Notes: generated from the letters alone by a model not told the origin. A DNA stretch of 10,410 nucleotides from Candidatus Omnitrophota bacterium (GCA_028710385.1 JAQTUC010000051.1:1-10410); one strand, 5' to 3'; counted from the stretch's first letter, positions 1 to 7,303 are shown. Numbers and translations: made by a program.

Positions 1-1014
1 CTTGATATTGTTTCGGGGGGAGAGCTGTTTCGCGCTATTAAGGCAGGATGCCCCGCGAATAAAATAGTTTATGCATCCGTCGGCAAAACTGACGGGGAAA
101 TCAGAGTTTCCATTAAAAGGGGAATTTTGTTTTTTAACGTTGAGTCAGTTGCCGAAATGGAGAATATAAACAGAATTGCAAAGATTTTTAATAAAACGGT
201 AAACATAGCGGTGAGAATAAATCCTGATGTAGAGCCGAAGACGCATAAATTTATTACAACAGGTAAGCTTACCAATAAGTTCGGTATAGATTTAAACAGC
301 GCTTATGACATTATCATCCAGCGCTATAAATTTTCCAATTTAAATATCTGCGGTTTGCATATACACATAGGCTCGCAGATAACAGAAAGCAGCCCGTATG
401 TCGCGGCGATACTTAAAGTAACTTCATTTATAAATAAGCTTAAAGCCCAGGGTATTCTTCTTGAATATCTTAATATAGGGGGAGGCCTTGGCATTATTTA
501 TGATAAAGAAAACCCGCAGACAGCGGAAAAGTTTGCGCAGAAAATTTTACCTCTATTAAAAAATACAGGGCTTAAAATTATAATGGAGCCCGGAAGGTTT
601 ATCGCAGGCAACGCAGGAATTTTGCTTACAAAAGTGTTATATATAAAATCAACTCCGCTTAAGAAGTTCGTAATTGTTGACGGCGGAATGAATGATTTAA
701 TACGCCCGGCGTTATACGAGGCGTATCATCAGGTTCTTCCCGTGCAAAAAAGCAGCAATGCCAGGTTTGATAAGGTGGATGTTGTGGGCCCAATTTGTGA
801 AAGCGCAGACTATTTCGCCAAAGACCGCAGAATAGCCCGCGTAAAATCAGGCGATTATCTTGCGGTAATGAGTGCCGGGGCGTATGGCTTTAGCATGGCT
901 TCCAACTATAACTCAAGGCGCCGCGCGGCTGAAGTATTGGTGCGTGGCAACAAGGCCGTTCTTATACGTAAGCGGGAAACTTTTACAGATTTGATACAGA
1001 ATGAAATAATCTGA
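1..1014 (+). CDS. lysA: Diaminopimelate decarboxylase, 5'-truncated by the window edge
   Basis: LysA is a cytoplasmic PLP enzyme that decarboxylates meso-diaminopimelate to L-lysine, the last step of the pathway. The reading frame is already open at base 1 (it begins LDIVSGGEL), so the gene starts upstream. 337 codons are present; with a usual length near 415 residues, about 80 N-terminal residues are missing, including the PLP-binding lysine. Visible family motifs are HIHIGSQ (358-378), the glycine-rich phosphate loop NIGGGLG (472-492), EPGR (586-597), the active-site segment CESAD with its cysteine at 796-798, and GAYGFSMASNYN near 871-906. CES followed by AD rather than the common GD is a mild variant. 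The TTG at 127 is internal and not a start. The stop codon TGA shares its last base with the dapF ATG, which suggests translational coupling. Identity is secure from the motifs and from the dap neighbours; other fold-III decarboxylases would not be expected here. Confidence 0.96.
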   Translation, partial: LDIVSGGELFRAIKAGCPANKIVYASVGKTDGEIRVSIKRGILFFNVESVAEMENINRIAKIFNKTVNIAVRINPDVEPKTHKFITTGKLTNKFGIDLNSAYDIIIQRYKFSNLNICGLHIHIGSQITESSPYVAAILKVTSFINKLKAQGILLEYLNIGGGLGIIYDKENPQTAEKFAQKILPLLKNTGLKIIMEPGRFIAGNAGILLTKVLYIKSTPLKKFVIVDGGMNDLIRPALYEAYHQVLPVQKSSNARFDKVDVVGPICESADYFAKDRRIARVKSGDYLAVMSAGAYGFSMASNYNSRRRAAEVLVRGNKAVLIRKRETFTDLIQNEII

Positions 1015-1841
1015 TGACTATGGAAAAAGTAATTAATTTTACGAAAATGGTTGCGGCAGGGAATGATTTTGTGGTTATTGAGGATAAACTAAAAGCCGGA
1101 AATTCTCAACTGGCCAGGCTTGCAATAAGGTTGTGCGACAGAAAATACGGCATCGGCGCTGACGGAATGCTTTTAATCGGAAAATCAAAAAAAGCCGATA
1201 TAAGGATGCGTATATTTAACGCAGACGGCTCTGAGGCTGAAATGTGCGGCAATGGCGCAAGGTGCGCGGCGTTTTTTGCATCAAGCGGCAGGGTGAACGC
1301 AAGAGCAAAGATCGCCATGGAGACAAAAGCGGGAATAATTGAGTCAGTGGTGGATAAAAAGAGCGTTAAGGTAAAACTTACAGACCCTAAAGAAATAAAA
1401 CTTGGTATTCCGATTATAGTTAATGAGAGAAGCCTTAGAGTTAATTTTGTAGATACCGGAGTTCCGCATACGATAGTTTTTGTAGAAGGCATTGATGCAA
1501 TTGACGCCCATAATTTAGGCCGCGCTATACGCTATCATGAAAAATTTCAACCTAAAGGGACCAACGTTGATTTTGTGGAAATAGTTGATGATGACTTTAT
1601 AAAAATACGCACTTATGAAAGAGGAGTTGAGGCTGAAACTCTTGCCTGCGGCACAGGCGCGACAGCTTCTGCGATACTTTCAACCTGCCATTCCCCAAAA
1701 ATGGGAGAAAGAGTGGTTAAGGTTAAAACCCGGGGCGGAGAAATACTGAAAGTTTTGTTTGATAAGGCAGATGAAAAAGTCAGCAATGTTTGGCTTGAAG
1801 GGCTGGCAAGTACAGTTTATAAGGGGGTATTTTATGTTTAA
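1014..1841 (+). CDS. dapF: Diaminopimelate epimerase
   Basis: DapF interconverts LL- and meso-diaminopimelate without a cofactor, using two cysteines as acid and base. The 275-residue product matches the family length. The N-terminal GNDFVVI motif is at residues 16-22. The first catalytic cysteine is C78 in NADGSEAEMCGNGARC, and the second is C212 in LACGTGATAS. TGVPH (148-152) and ERGVE (202-206) are further family signatures that border the substrate pocket. The enzyme is needed here because the neighbouring DapL makes the LL isomer, while LysA and peptidoglycan synthesis need the meso form. The start overlaps the lysA stop by one base (TGATG). A second ATG at 1020 is also possible. No good Shine-Dalgarno precedes either, so re-initiation after lysA is the likely mode of translation. 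The last 8 bases overlap dapA. Confidence 0.97.
   Translation: MTMEKVINFTKMVAAGNDFVVIEDKLKAGNSQLARLAIRLCDRKYGIGADGMLLIGKSKKADIRMRIFNADGSEAEMCGNGARCAAFFASSGRVNARAKIAMETKAGIIESVVDKKSVKVKLTDPKEIKLGIPIIVNERSLRVNFVDTGVPHTIVFVEGIDAIDAHNLGRAIRYHEKFQPKGTNVDFVEIVDDDFIKIRTYERGVEAETLACGTGATASAILSTCHSPKMGERVVKVKTRGGEILKVLFDKADEKVSNVWLEGLASTVYKGVFYV
1821..1827 (+). promoter_or_regulatory. Shine-Dalgarno of dapA inside the dapF 3' end
   Basis: The purine run AAGGGGG lies 6 bases before ATG 1834 and within the last codons of dapF. It decides the dapA start: the same frame is open further upstream to an ATG at 1759, but only 1834 has this site and gives the canonical DapA N-terminus (MFKGSIVAIVTPF). Confidence 0.75.
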
Positions 1842-2709
1842 AGGTTCAATAGTTGCAATTGTTACTCCGTTTAAGAACGATGAGGTTGATGAAAAAACTT
1901 TAAGAAAGCTTGTAGATTTTCATATAAAAAACGCAACATCCGCTATTGTGCCTTGCGGAACAACCGGAGAATCCGCAACTCTTAATTATGAAGAACACGA
2001 AAGAGTGATAGAGATATGCATAGAGCAGGCAAAGGGCAAGATTAAGATAATTGCCGGAACAGGCTCAAACTCAACTCAGGAAGCCGTAATGCTTACAAAG
2101 CACGCAGCCAAAGCAGGAGCTGATGCGTCATTGCAGGTTTCGCCCTATTATAATAAGCCAACGCAAAAGGGCCTCTATGAGCATTTTAAGGCAATTTCAG
2201 AAGCTTGTGATATGCCGGTTATTCTTTACAACATTGCTTCACGCACAGGCGTAAATATTGAGCCTGAGACCATAGCAAAACTGGCTAAAGACTGCAAAAA
2301 TATTGTCGGCGTTAAAGAGGCGTCAGGGAGCTTAGAGCAGATGTCGCGCGTAAAACTTTTATGCGGAAAAGATTTTGATTTATTGTGCGGAGACGATGCG
2401 TTAACGCTGCCGGTCCTTTCAATCGGCGGTGTAGGCGTAATTTCTGTCGTAGCAAACATTGTCCCGCAGATGACATCTGAGCTTGTGGCAACATTTGAAA
2501 AAGGCAATCTTCAAAAAGCCCAGGAAATCCACTATAAACTGCTGCCGCTGATTAAGGCGATGTTTATAGAAACAAATCCCATTCCGGTTAAAACCGCAAT
2601 GGGGCTTATGAAGTTATGCGAGCCCGGTTTAAGGCTCCCGCTTTGCGCTATGGCAACAGATAATCTCGCAAAGCTTACAGAAGTAATGCGCGATTACCGC
2701 CTCATCTAG
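1834..2709 (+). CDS. dapA: 4-Hydroxy-tetrahydrodipicolinate synthase
   Basis: DapA condenses pyruvate with aspartate semialdehyde, the committed step of DAP/lysine synthesis. It is a TIM-barrel class I aldolase that works through a lysine Schiff base. The 291-residue product is almost exactly the usual length. It shows GTTGES at 42-47 (T43/T44 of the proton relay), YYNKPTQKGLYEHF from 105, YNIASRTG at 132-139 (catalytic Y132 and the R137 that binds the aldehyde carboxylate), and the Schiff-base lysine K161 in GVKEASG. These match the E. coli layout to within one residue. The start at 1834 overlaps the end of dapF by 8 bases and has its own Shine-Dalgarno. Downstream, a hairpin spans its stop codon and is followed by the longest gap in the window. 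Related N-acetylneuraminate lyases share the fold, but the context and the SRTG segment favour DapA. Confidence 0.97.
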   Translation: MFKGSIVAIVTPFKNDEVDEKTLRKLVDFHIKNATSAIVPCGTTGESATLNYEEHERVIEICIEQAKGKIKIIAGTGSNSTQEAVMLTKHAAKAGADASLQVSPYYNKPTQKGLYEHFKAISEACDMPVILYNIASRTGVNIEPETIAKLAKDCKNIVGVKEASGSLEQMSRVKLLCGKDFDLLCGDDALTLPVLSIGGVGVISVVANIVPQMTSELVATFEKGNLQKAQEIHYKLLPLIKAMFIETNPIPVKTAMGLMKLCEPGLRLPLCAMATDNLAKLTEVMRDYRLI

Positions 2710-2722
2710 CGCGGTAGTTGCG
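2689..2722 (+). promoter_or_regulatory. Imperfect hairpin spanning the dapA stop codon
   Basis: The left arm CGCGATTACCGC (2689-2700) pairs with the right arm GCGGTAGTTGCG (2711-2722) around a 10-base loop that contains the TAG stop. Ten of the 12 positions are Watson-Crick pairs, one is G-U and one is a mismatch; the inner six pairs are perfect and GC-rich. No U-tract follows directly (the next bases are TCTTCCGG, and a short run of Ts comes about 15 bases later), so it is not a textbook intrinsic terminator. It could be an attenuator, an RNA-processing or stability element, or chance. It is the only strong stem noticed between genes in the window. Confidence 0.5.
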
Positions 2723-2746
2723 TCTTCCGGATGCAGAATTTTTAGA

Positions 2747-2776
2747 TTGACTTTCCTAAAATTATTTCTATTCAAT
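2747..2776 (+). promoter_or_regulatory. Possible sigma-70-type promoter before the STT3 gene
   Basis: TTGACT (2747-2752) is a five-of-six match to the -35 consensus. Two poor -10 candidates follow: TATTCA (2769-2774) at 16 bases and TTCAAT (2771-2776) at 18 bases. The site lies in the largest intergenic gap, downstream of the dapA hairpin, which is where a second transcription start would make sense. The -10 match is weak and such pairs occur by chance in AT-rich DNA. Confidence 0.3.
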
Positions 2777-2793
2777 TAGCTCGCAATACCTCA

Positions 2794-5388
2794 ATGAAGG
2801 CTGTTAGCAATAAAATTTTAAACAGGTTTATTCTTTTTACGCTGATTCTGCTGGCGATTGCAATTAATATATACTTTCGCCTTGATCCGTTGTTTCTGAA
2901 TGCATTGAAATATATTTCCCAGATGGAAGTATACAGCAAGCTGGAAACAAAATTGGATAAGTATGTTTCGGATACCTATCCCTGGCTTACCCCGGAAGCA
3001 AAGAAAAATTTCATAACCTCAATATCCCCCCGTTACCTTAAAGAAAATAAAGCTGAAATAGATAAGAGCATTTCGCAAACCCTTGAAACAAAAAAGGAAT
3101 ACTATCGCGATAATAACGGTTTTACTTATCTTTTGGAGGAGGACCCTTATCGCTGGATGAGAAGGATTGATAATATTTTAAATACAGGCCACGCAGGCAC
3201 GCGGCTTGTAAATGGAAAAGAATGGGATGATTTAAAAAATGCTCCTTTCGGGGGAGAAGTTGAGCCTTTAAAATTTCATTATTACGCCGGAGCGTATTTT
3301 TACAAATTGCTTCATGCGATAAACAACCGTTTATCTTTGATGAACTGTTTAAGTTTCTTTCCGCTTTTCCTTTCCGCTGTTATGGTGCTTGTGATATTTG
3401 GTTTTTGCGCTGCCTTCGGAATTTCCCGTTGGTCTGCGTTTCTTGCCAGCCTTGCCATAGGAGTATCAAAGTTTTTACTGTCGCGCTCCGGTTTCGGCTG
3501 GTTTGATACTGATTTGTATAACATAATTTTTCCCCTGCTTACCATGGCGCTCTTGATGCTTGCGATTAAGCGAAGCGGTTTAAGGCGCTACAACTATATT
3601 TTGCTGGCGGCCTTAGCCGTAGGCGCTTATTCTGCTTCCTGGACAGTGTGGTGGATGAGTTTTTTTATAATAATATTCAGCTTGTTGTTGTACCAGATAG
3701 AATACGTTATTTACGAAGAAAAAGGCAAATTAACTAAACGTCTTAAAGAACAGCTTTTATTTCTGGTGTCGTTTGTATTCTTTTCGTATGTTTTTGTGCT
3801 TCTTTTATCCGGCCAGGCTGCAGTTAAGGGCTCAATTGCAGAACCTTTGTCATATCTAAAACTTGGAAGCGGTTTAACCATAGATGGTTTTTGGCCTAAT
3901 ATCGGCTACAGCATCCATGAGCTGCGCAGGCCCAAGGTGGCGGATATAGTTATCATGTGCGGAGGAATTGTTGTTTATGCTGGCATAGCAGGATTATTGG
4001 TGCTGGCTTTACTGCGCAAGCGGTTCCTTTCGGGAAGCAGGAGATTTTTCTTTTTTATAGTATTTGCCTGGTTTGTGGCAGGAATGGTTCTTGTAAATTA
4101 CGGGCTGCGTTTTGTTATGTTTTTGATTTTGCCATTAGGTTTATCATTCGCTGTGTTATGGGATTTAGCGTTTTATTTTTTTTCCGATACCTGCCATAAA
4201 ACAAAACTTACGGGAAATGCCAGCATAAGAGCAAGGCAGGTATTGGCGGTTTTGTTGTTCCTTGTTATGTCAGTTCCCGTGATAAGTAACGCGCGCAAAA
4301 TAACAATGCTGCCCATTATAAACGATACATGGTGGAAGGCGCTTAACGTTATAAAAGAAAAAACTCCGGCCAATGCCATTATCAATACCGCGTGGGATTA
4401 CGCTGATTCTATTATGGCAGTTTCCAACCGCGCAACCGTATATGACGGCAGCTGGCAATACACTCCGGTTTCTTACTGGATACCGCGCGTGCTGCTTGCC
4501 CAGAGCGAAGATGAAGCTTTAGGCATACTGCGCATGCTTGATTGCGGCTCGGGTTCGGCATTCAATGAGCTTAACGAAGCGGTTAGCGACAAAATGACGG
4601 CATTGGGGCTTATAAATAAACTTATTGCTACCAACGAGAAAGAGGCAGTTGTTATTTTAAGCAAATACGTTTCAGACAAAGCTAAGATAGAAAAAATATT
4701 GAAATTACTTTACTGCAATCCGCCTCCGGCTTATCTGCTGGTTGATGACAGCCTGGTATCGGCAAGAATTATTACAAGGCCGGCAGCCTGGGATTTTGAA
4801 AAAAGTGATTTATGGGAGAAATTCAATAAGCTTAACAAAAAAGATTTTTTTGGTTATATGCGGCTTAAGCTTGGATATAGCGGGCAAAAATCGCAGGAGT
4901 TATACGGCACTTTAAGTTTAATGGGCAAAAACGATGCGCTCAATTGGATAGCGCCTTTCGGGCCTGCTTTCTATCTGGGGCGGTCAAAACAAGCAATAGA
5001 GGGCGATAGCCTGGTTATTTTTGATAACGGCATAGTGCTTGATAAAAAGAATTTTAAAACCTATTTTAACGATATTTCTCCTTCTGCGGTTTCAAATCCG
5101 CAGAATTTTTCCGGTTCAGCAAATATGATTATACCGGCTAGTGTTATTGTCGCGTCAAAGGAAGGGGTATCTGAAATGACGAATAAGGAAGGAGACGCTA
5201 ACTATACGGTATTTTTGGAACAGGACGAAAATGCCAAATACGCGGCTTATCTGCTTGACTCTTCTTTTGCGCACAGTTTATTGTTTAAGCTCTATTTCCT
5301 TAAAGATAACGGCCTTAAGCATTTTGAGCTGGTATTTCATGAAAAAGAGGACGCCACAAATATTTATTTATATAAAATTATTTGGTAA
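2794..5388 (+). CDS. stt3: STT3/AglB/PglB-family oligosaccharyltransferase, integral membrane protein
   Basis: STT3 proteins transfer a lipid-linked glycan to asparagine in N-X-S/T sequons on the outer face of the membrane. The 864-residue product has a first hydrophobic helix at about 9-29, a long charged loop, a second hydrophobic region at about 186-500 with roughly ten helices, and a C-terminal soluble domain from about 500. Family motifs appear in order: EEDPY at 115-119 (first external loop, metal ligand D117), FDTD at 237-240 (second DxD), SIAE at 347-350 (the TIXE-like motif, E350), the NYGLRF arginine R439, and AWDYA at 533-537 where the sequon-binding WWDYG belongs. The last motif keeps W534 and D535 but loses the first Trp and the Gly. 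Start ATG 2794 has no clear Shine-Dalgarno; an in-frame TAG at 2743-2745 limits extension. It sits between dapA and dapB, an unusual place. Family assignment is firm; the acceptor, the glycan and actual N-glycosylation activity are inferred. Confidence 0.85.
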   Translation: MKAVSNKILNRFILFTLILLAIAINIYFRLDPLFLNALKYISQMEVYSKLETKLDKYVSDTYPWLTPEAKKNFITSISPRYLKENKAEIDKSISQTLETKKEYYRDNNGFTYLLEEDPYRWMRRIDNILNTGHAGTRLVNGKEWDDLKNAPFGGEVEPLKFHYYAGAYFYKLLHAINNRLSLMNCLSFFPLFLSAVMVLVIFGFCAAFGISRWSAFLASLAIGVSKFLLSRSGFGWFDTDLYNIIFPLLTMALLMLAIKRSGLRRYNYILLAALAVGAYSASWTVWWMSFFIIIFSLLLYQIEYVIYEEKGKLTKRLKEQLLFLVSFVFFSYVFVLLLSGQAAVKGSIAEPLSYLKLGSGLTIDGFWPNIGYSIHELRRPKVADIVIMCGGIVVYAGIAGLLVLALLRKRFLSGSRRFFFFIVFAWFVAGMVLVNYGLRFVMFLILPLGLSFAVLWDLAFYFFSDTCHKTKLTGNASIRARQVLAVLLFLVMSVPVISNARKITMLPIINDTWWKALNVIKEKTPANAIINTAWDYADSIMAVSNRATVYDGSWQYTPVSYWIPRVLLAQSEDEALGILRMLDCGSGSAFNELNEAVSDKMTALGLINKLIATNEKEAVVILSKYVSDKAKIEKILKLLYCNPPPAYLLVDDSLVSARIITRPAAWDFEKSDLWEKFNKLNKKDFFGYMRLKLGYSGQKSQELYGTLSLMGKNDALNWIAPFGPAFYLGRSKQAIEGDSLVIFDNGIVLDKKNFKTYFNDISPSAVSNPQNFSGSANMIIPASVIVASKEGVSEMTNKEGDANYTVFLEQDENAKYAAYLLDSSFAHSLLFKLYFLKDNGLKHFELVFHEKEDATNIYLYKIIW

Positions 5389-5397
5389 TACAATATT

Positions 5398-5404
5398 AAG
5401 GGAG
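5398..5404 (+). promoter_or_regulatory. Shine-Dalgarno of dapB
   Basis: AAGGGAG lies 7 bases before ATG 5412 in the 23-base gap after the STT3 stop. It is a good ribosome binding site and fixes the dapB start, so dapB does not need coupling to the membrane-protein gene for translation. Confidence 0.75.
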
Positions 5405-5411
5405 ATAAACA

Positions 5412-6134
5412 ATGGTAAAATTAGCAATATTCGGATTCTGCGGAAAAATGGGCCAGCGTATTTTTGCTTTGGCAAAAAACGAGAAAGACCTTAAGGTAGT
5501 TTTAGGCATTGAAAGAAAAGGGCACCCGCAAATAGGTAAAATCGTAGACGGCATTCGCGTGACCGATAATCTGGATGAAATAAAAGATTGCGATTGCGTT
5601 ATAGATTTTACTATTGCCGAGGCAACCATGGAAAACCTGCCCTACATCGTAAAACACGGCAAATATGCCGTCATAGGCACAACCGGCTTAAACGCGGCTC
5701 AACAGGCAAAAATAAAGGAAGCAGCAGAAAAAACCGCAATTGTTTTTTCTCCTAATATGAGCGTTGGCGTAAACCTTTTGTTTAACCTGGTTGCGGCAGC
5801 TGCGGCAACGCTTAAGGGTTATAGCGTTTCAATTGAAGAGGCGCATCATATTCATAAAAAAGACGCTCCTTCAGGTACGGCTAAGCGTCTTGCTGAAATA
5901 ATAAATGAGGAAGGCTTTGGAATAAAAACAGAGGACGTAAAAGCGATACGCGAGGGTGAGATTGTGGGTGATCACAGAATAGTTTTTGAAAGCGACGTAG
6001 ACAGGATTGAATTGTTCCATCACGCGAAAACCCGCGATATATTCGTCAAAGGCGCCATACTTGCCGCAAAGTGGGTTTCTACCAGAAAGGCTGGGTTGTA
6101 TTCAATGAATGAAGTGCTGTTTAACAAAAAATAA
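5412..6134 (+). CDS. dapB: 4-Hydroxy-tetrahydrodipicolinate reductase
   Basis: DapB reduces the DapA product to tetrahydrodipicolinate with NAD(P)H. The 240-residue product has an N-terminal Rossmann motif GFCGKMG (8-14; the usual arginine of GRMG is lysine), IDFT at 64-67, GTTGL at 89-93 and SPNMSVGVNLLF at 113-124. The substrate-binding core is EEAHHIHKKDAPSGTA, with catalytic H145/H146, K149 and DAPSGTA at 151-157. The C-terminal block GDHRIVF...RIELFHHAKTRDIFVKGA is also typical. It is shorter than the 273-residue E. coli enzyme, within the range of compact family members, and appears complete. Its product is the direct substrate of DapL, whose gene starts 4 bases after the dapB stop, so the two successive enzymes are encoded side by side. 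The start is supported by the Shine-Dalgarno at 5398-5404. Confidence 0.97.
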   Translation: MVKLAIFGFCGKMGQRIFALAKNEKDLKVVLGIERKGHPQIGKIVDGIRVTDNLDEIKDCDCVIDFTIAEATMENLPYIVKHGKYAVIGTTGLNAAQQAKIKEAAEKTAIVFSPNMSVGVNLLFNLVAAAAATLKGYSVSIEEAHHIHKKDAPSGTAKRLAEIINEEGFGIKTEDVKAIREGEIVGDHRIVFESDVDRIELFHHAKTRDIFVKGAILAAKWVSTRKAGLYSMNEVLFNKK

Positions 6135-6138
6135 AAAT

Positions 6139-7293
6139 ATGAAAAACCTTGAATTATCCGAAAGGCTCCTTAAGCTTCCCCCGTATTTGTTCGCGGAAAT
6201 TGACAGGCAGAAAAAAGAATTGCGCGATAAGAACGTTAAATTTATTGATTTAAGCATAGGTGACCCGGATGTTTACGCGCCGCAGTCAGTTATTGATAAT
6301 ATTTATCAGGCAGCCAAAACCAAGGAGAACCAGAAATATGCCCTTGACCAGGGCAAGGAATTGCTTCGTGTGAATATCAGCCAGTGGTTTAATAAGCGTT
6401 TTGGAGTAAGTCTTGACCCGAACAGGGAAATTCTTCCTTTAATCGGCTCAAAAGAAGGGCTTGTGCATTTTCCCCTGGCTTTTGTAAATAAGGGCGATTA
6501 CGTAATTATACCGAGCCCGGGCTACCCTGGATACCGGGGGGCTGCGATATTTTCCGGAGCTAAAACTTACGAGATGCCGCTCCTTGAGAAAAACAATTTT
6601 CTTCCTGATTTGGACAAAATTCCCGAAACCGTCCGCAATAAAGCAAAAATTATTTACGTAAATTATCCTAACAATCCAACCAGTATGTTGGCACCATTTG
6701 AATTTCTTAAGAAGCTGGTTGAGTTTTGCTCTAAATACGGCATTATACTTGCATATGATAACGCGTATTCTGAAATCTATTTTGAGGAGAAGCCCAAAAG
6801 CATTTTTGAAGTTCCCGGCGCGCGTGAAATTGCGATAGAATTTCATTCATTCTCAAAAACATTCTGCATGACAGGGTTCAGGGTCGGCTGGGCGTGCGGA
6901 AATGAGAATCTTGTCAAAGGTTTATTGAAGGTAAAAACAAACGTTGATTCGGGGATTTTCGGCGCCATACAGGACGCCGCAGGCATTGCCCTGAATAAAG
7001 AAACCGGTTACATGGAAGATATGCGCCGGATTTTTAAAGAGAGAAGGGACTTTTTTGTGAAAGGCATAAAAGGAAAGATTTTCAAAAATGTTTACGCAGA
7101 CGGCACTTTTTATGTCTGGGCAAAATTGCCGCGCAAATTTAAGTCGTCCATTGAGTTTTCCAAATATCTTATCCGGGAGAAGAGGATAGTTGCAACTCCG
7201 GGGGTTGGTTTTGGAAAATACGGAGAAGGCTTTATGCGTTTCGCTTTGACTGTGGATACAAAAATACTGTCTGAGGCAATTAACTTATTATAG
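6139..7293 (+). CDS. dapL: LL-diaminopimelate aminotransferase
   Basis: DapL converts tetrahydrodipicolinate directly to LL-diaminopimelate using glutamate as amino donor, bypassing the acylated DapD/DapC/DapE route. The 384-residue product is a complete fold-type I aminotransferase. It shows the N-terminal LPPYLFAEID and LSIGDPD (substrate-arm region), GSKEGLVHF at 103-111, PSPGYPGYRG (125-134), YPNNPT with N179, AYDNAY with D207 and Y210, the PLP-binding lysine K240 in HSFSKTFCMTGFR, R248, and the carboxylate-binding arginine R367 in FMRFAL. The spacing and the KEGL/GYPGYRG segments are DapL-like rather than AspC-like, and adjacency to dapB supports that. The start ATG 6139 is chosen because it gives the typical N-terminus; an in-frame ATG at 6109 would overlap dapB by 26 bases and add an unrelated cysteine-rich tail. 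No strong Shine-Dalgarno is visible, so coupling to dapB is likely. A general aspartate or alanine aminotransferase is the main alternative. Confidence 0.92.
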   Translation: MKNLELSERLLKLPPYLFAEIDRQKKELRDKNVKFIDLSIGDPDVYAPQSVIDNIYQAAKTKENQKYALDQGKELLRVNISQWFNKRFGVSLDPNREILPLIGSKEGLVHFPLAFVNKGDYVIIPSPGYPGYRGAAIFSGAKTYEMPLLEKNNFLPDLDKIPETVRNKAKIIYVNYPNNPTSMLAPFEFLKKLVEFCSKYGIILAYDNAYSEIYFEEKPKSIFEVPGAREIAIEFHSFSKTFCMTGFRVGWACGNENLVKGLLKVKTNVDSGIFGAIQDAAGIALNKETGYMEDMRRIFKERRDFFVKGIKGKIFKNVYADGTFYVWAKLPRKFKSSIEFSKYLIREKRIVATPGVGFGKYGEGFMRFALTVDTKILSEAINLL

Positions 7294-7303
7294 CGGTTGA
7301 TAG

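Noticed and set aside
1759..1833. Upstream ATG extension of dapA
   Set aside because: It would add 25 residues read out of frame from the conserved C-terminus of dapF. The ATG at 1834 has a good Shine-Dalgarno and yields the canonical DapA start.
2731..2745. Mini open frame (ATG, four codons, TAG) between dapA and the STT3 gene, considered as a leader peptide
   Set aside because: It has no ribosome binding site, no lysine or other regulatory codons, and no paired terminator/antiterminator stems were found.
2710..2793. Lysine riboswitch or other structured leader before the STT3 gene
   Set aside because: At 84 bp the gap is far too short for a lysine riboswitch, and no matching conserved core or multi-stem fold is visible.
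4176..4183. Run of eight T inside the STT3 gene, considered as a phase-variation or slippage site
   Set aside because: The run encodes Phe codons in a membrane helix, where T-rich stretches are expected. Eight bases is short for switching, and the frame is intact with sensible protein on both sides.
6109..6138. Upstream ATG extension of dapL
   Set aside because: The ten added residues come from the dapB 3' end in another frame and do not resemble DapL N-termini; ATG 6139 fits the family.
6448..6846. Minus-strand open frame of 132 codons inside dapL
   Set aside because: It is fully antisense to conserved DapL motifs, and its product matches no family I know; no ribosome binding site was sought as decisive because the sense gene explains the stretch.
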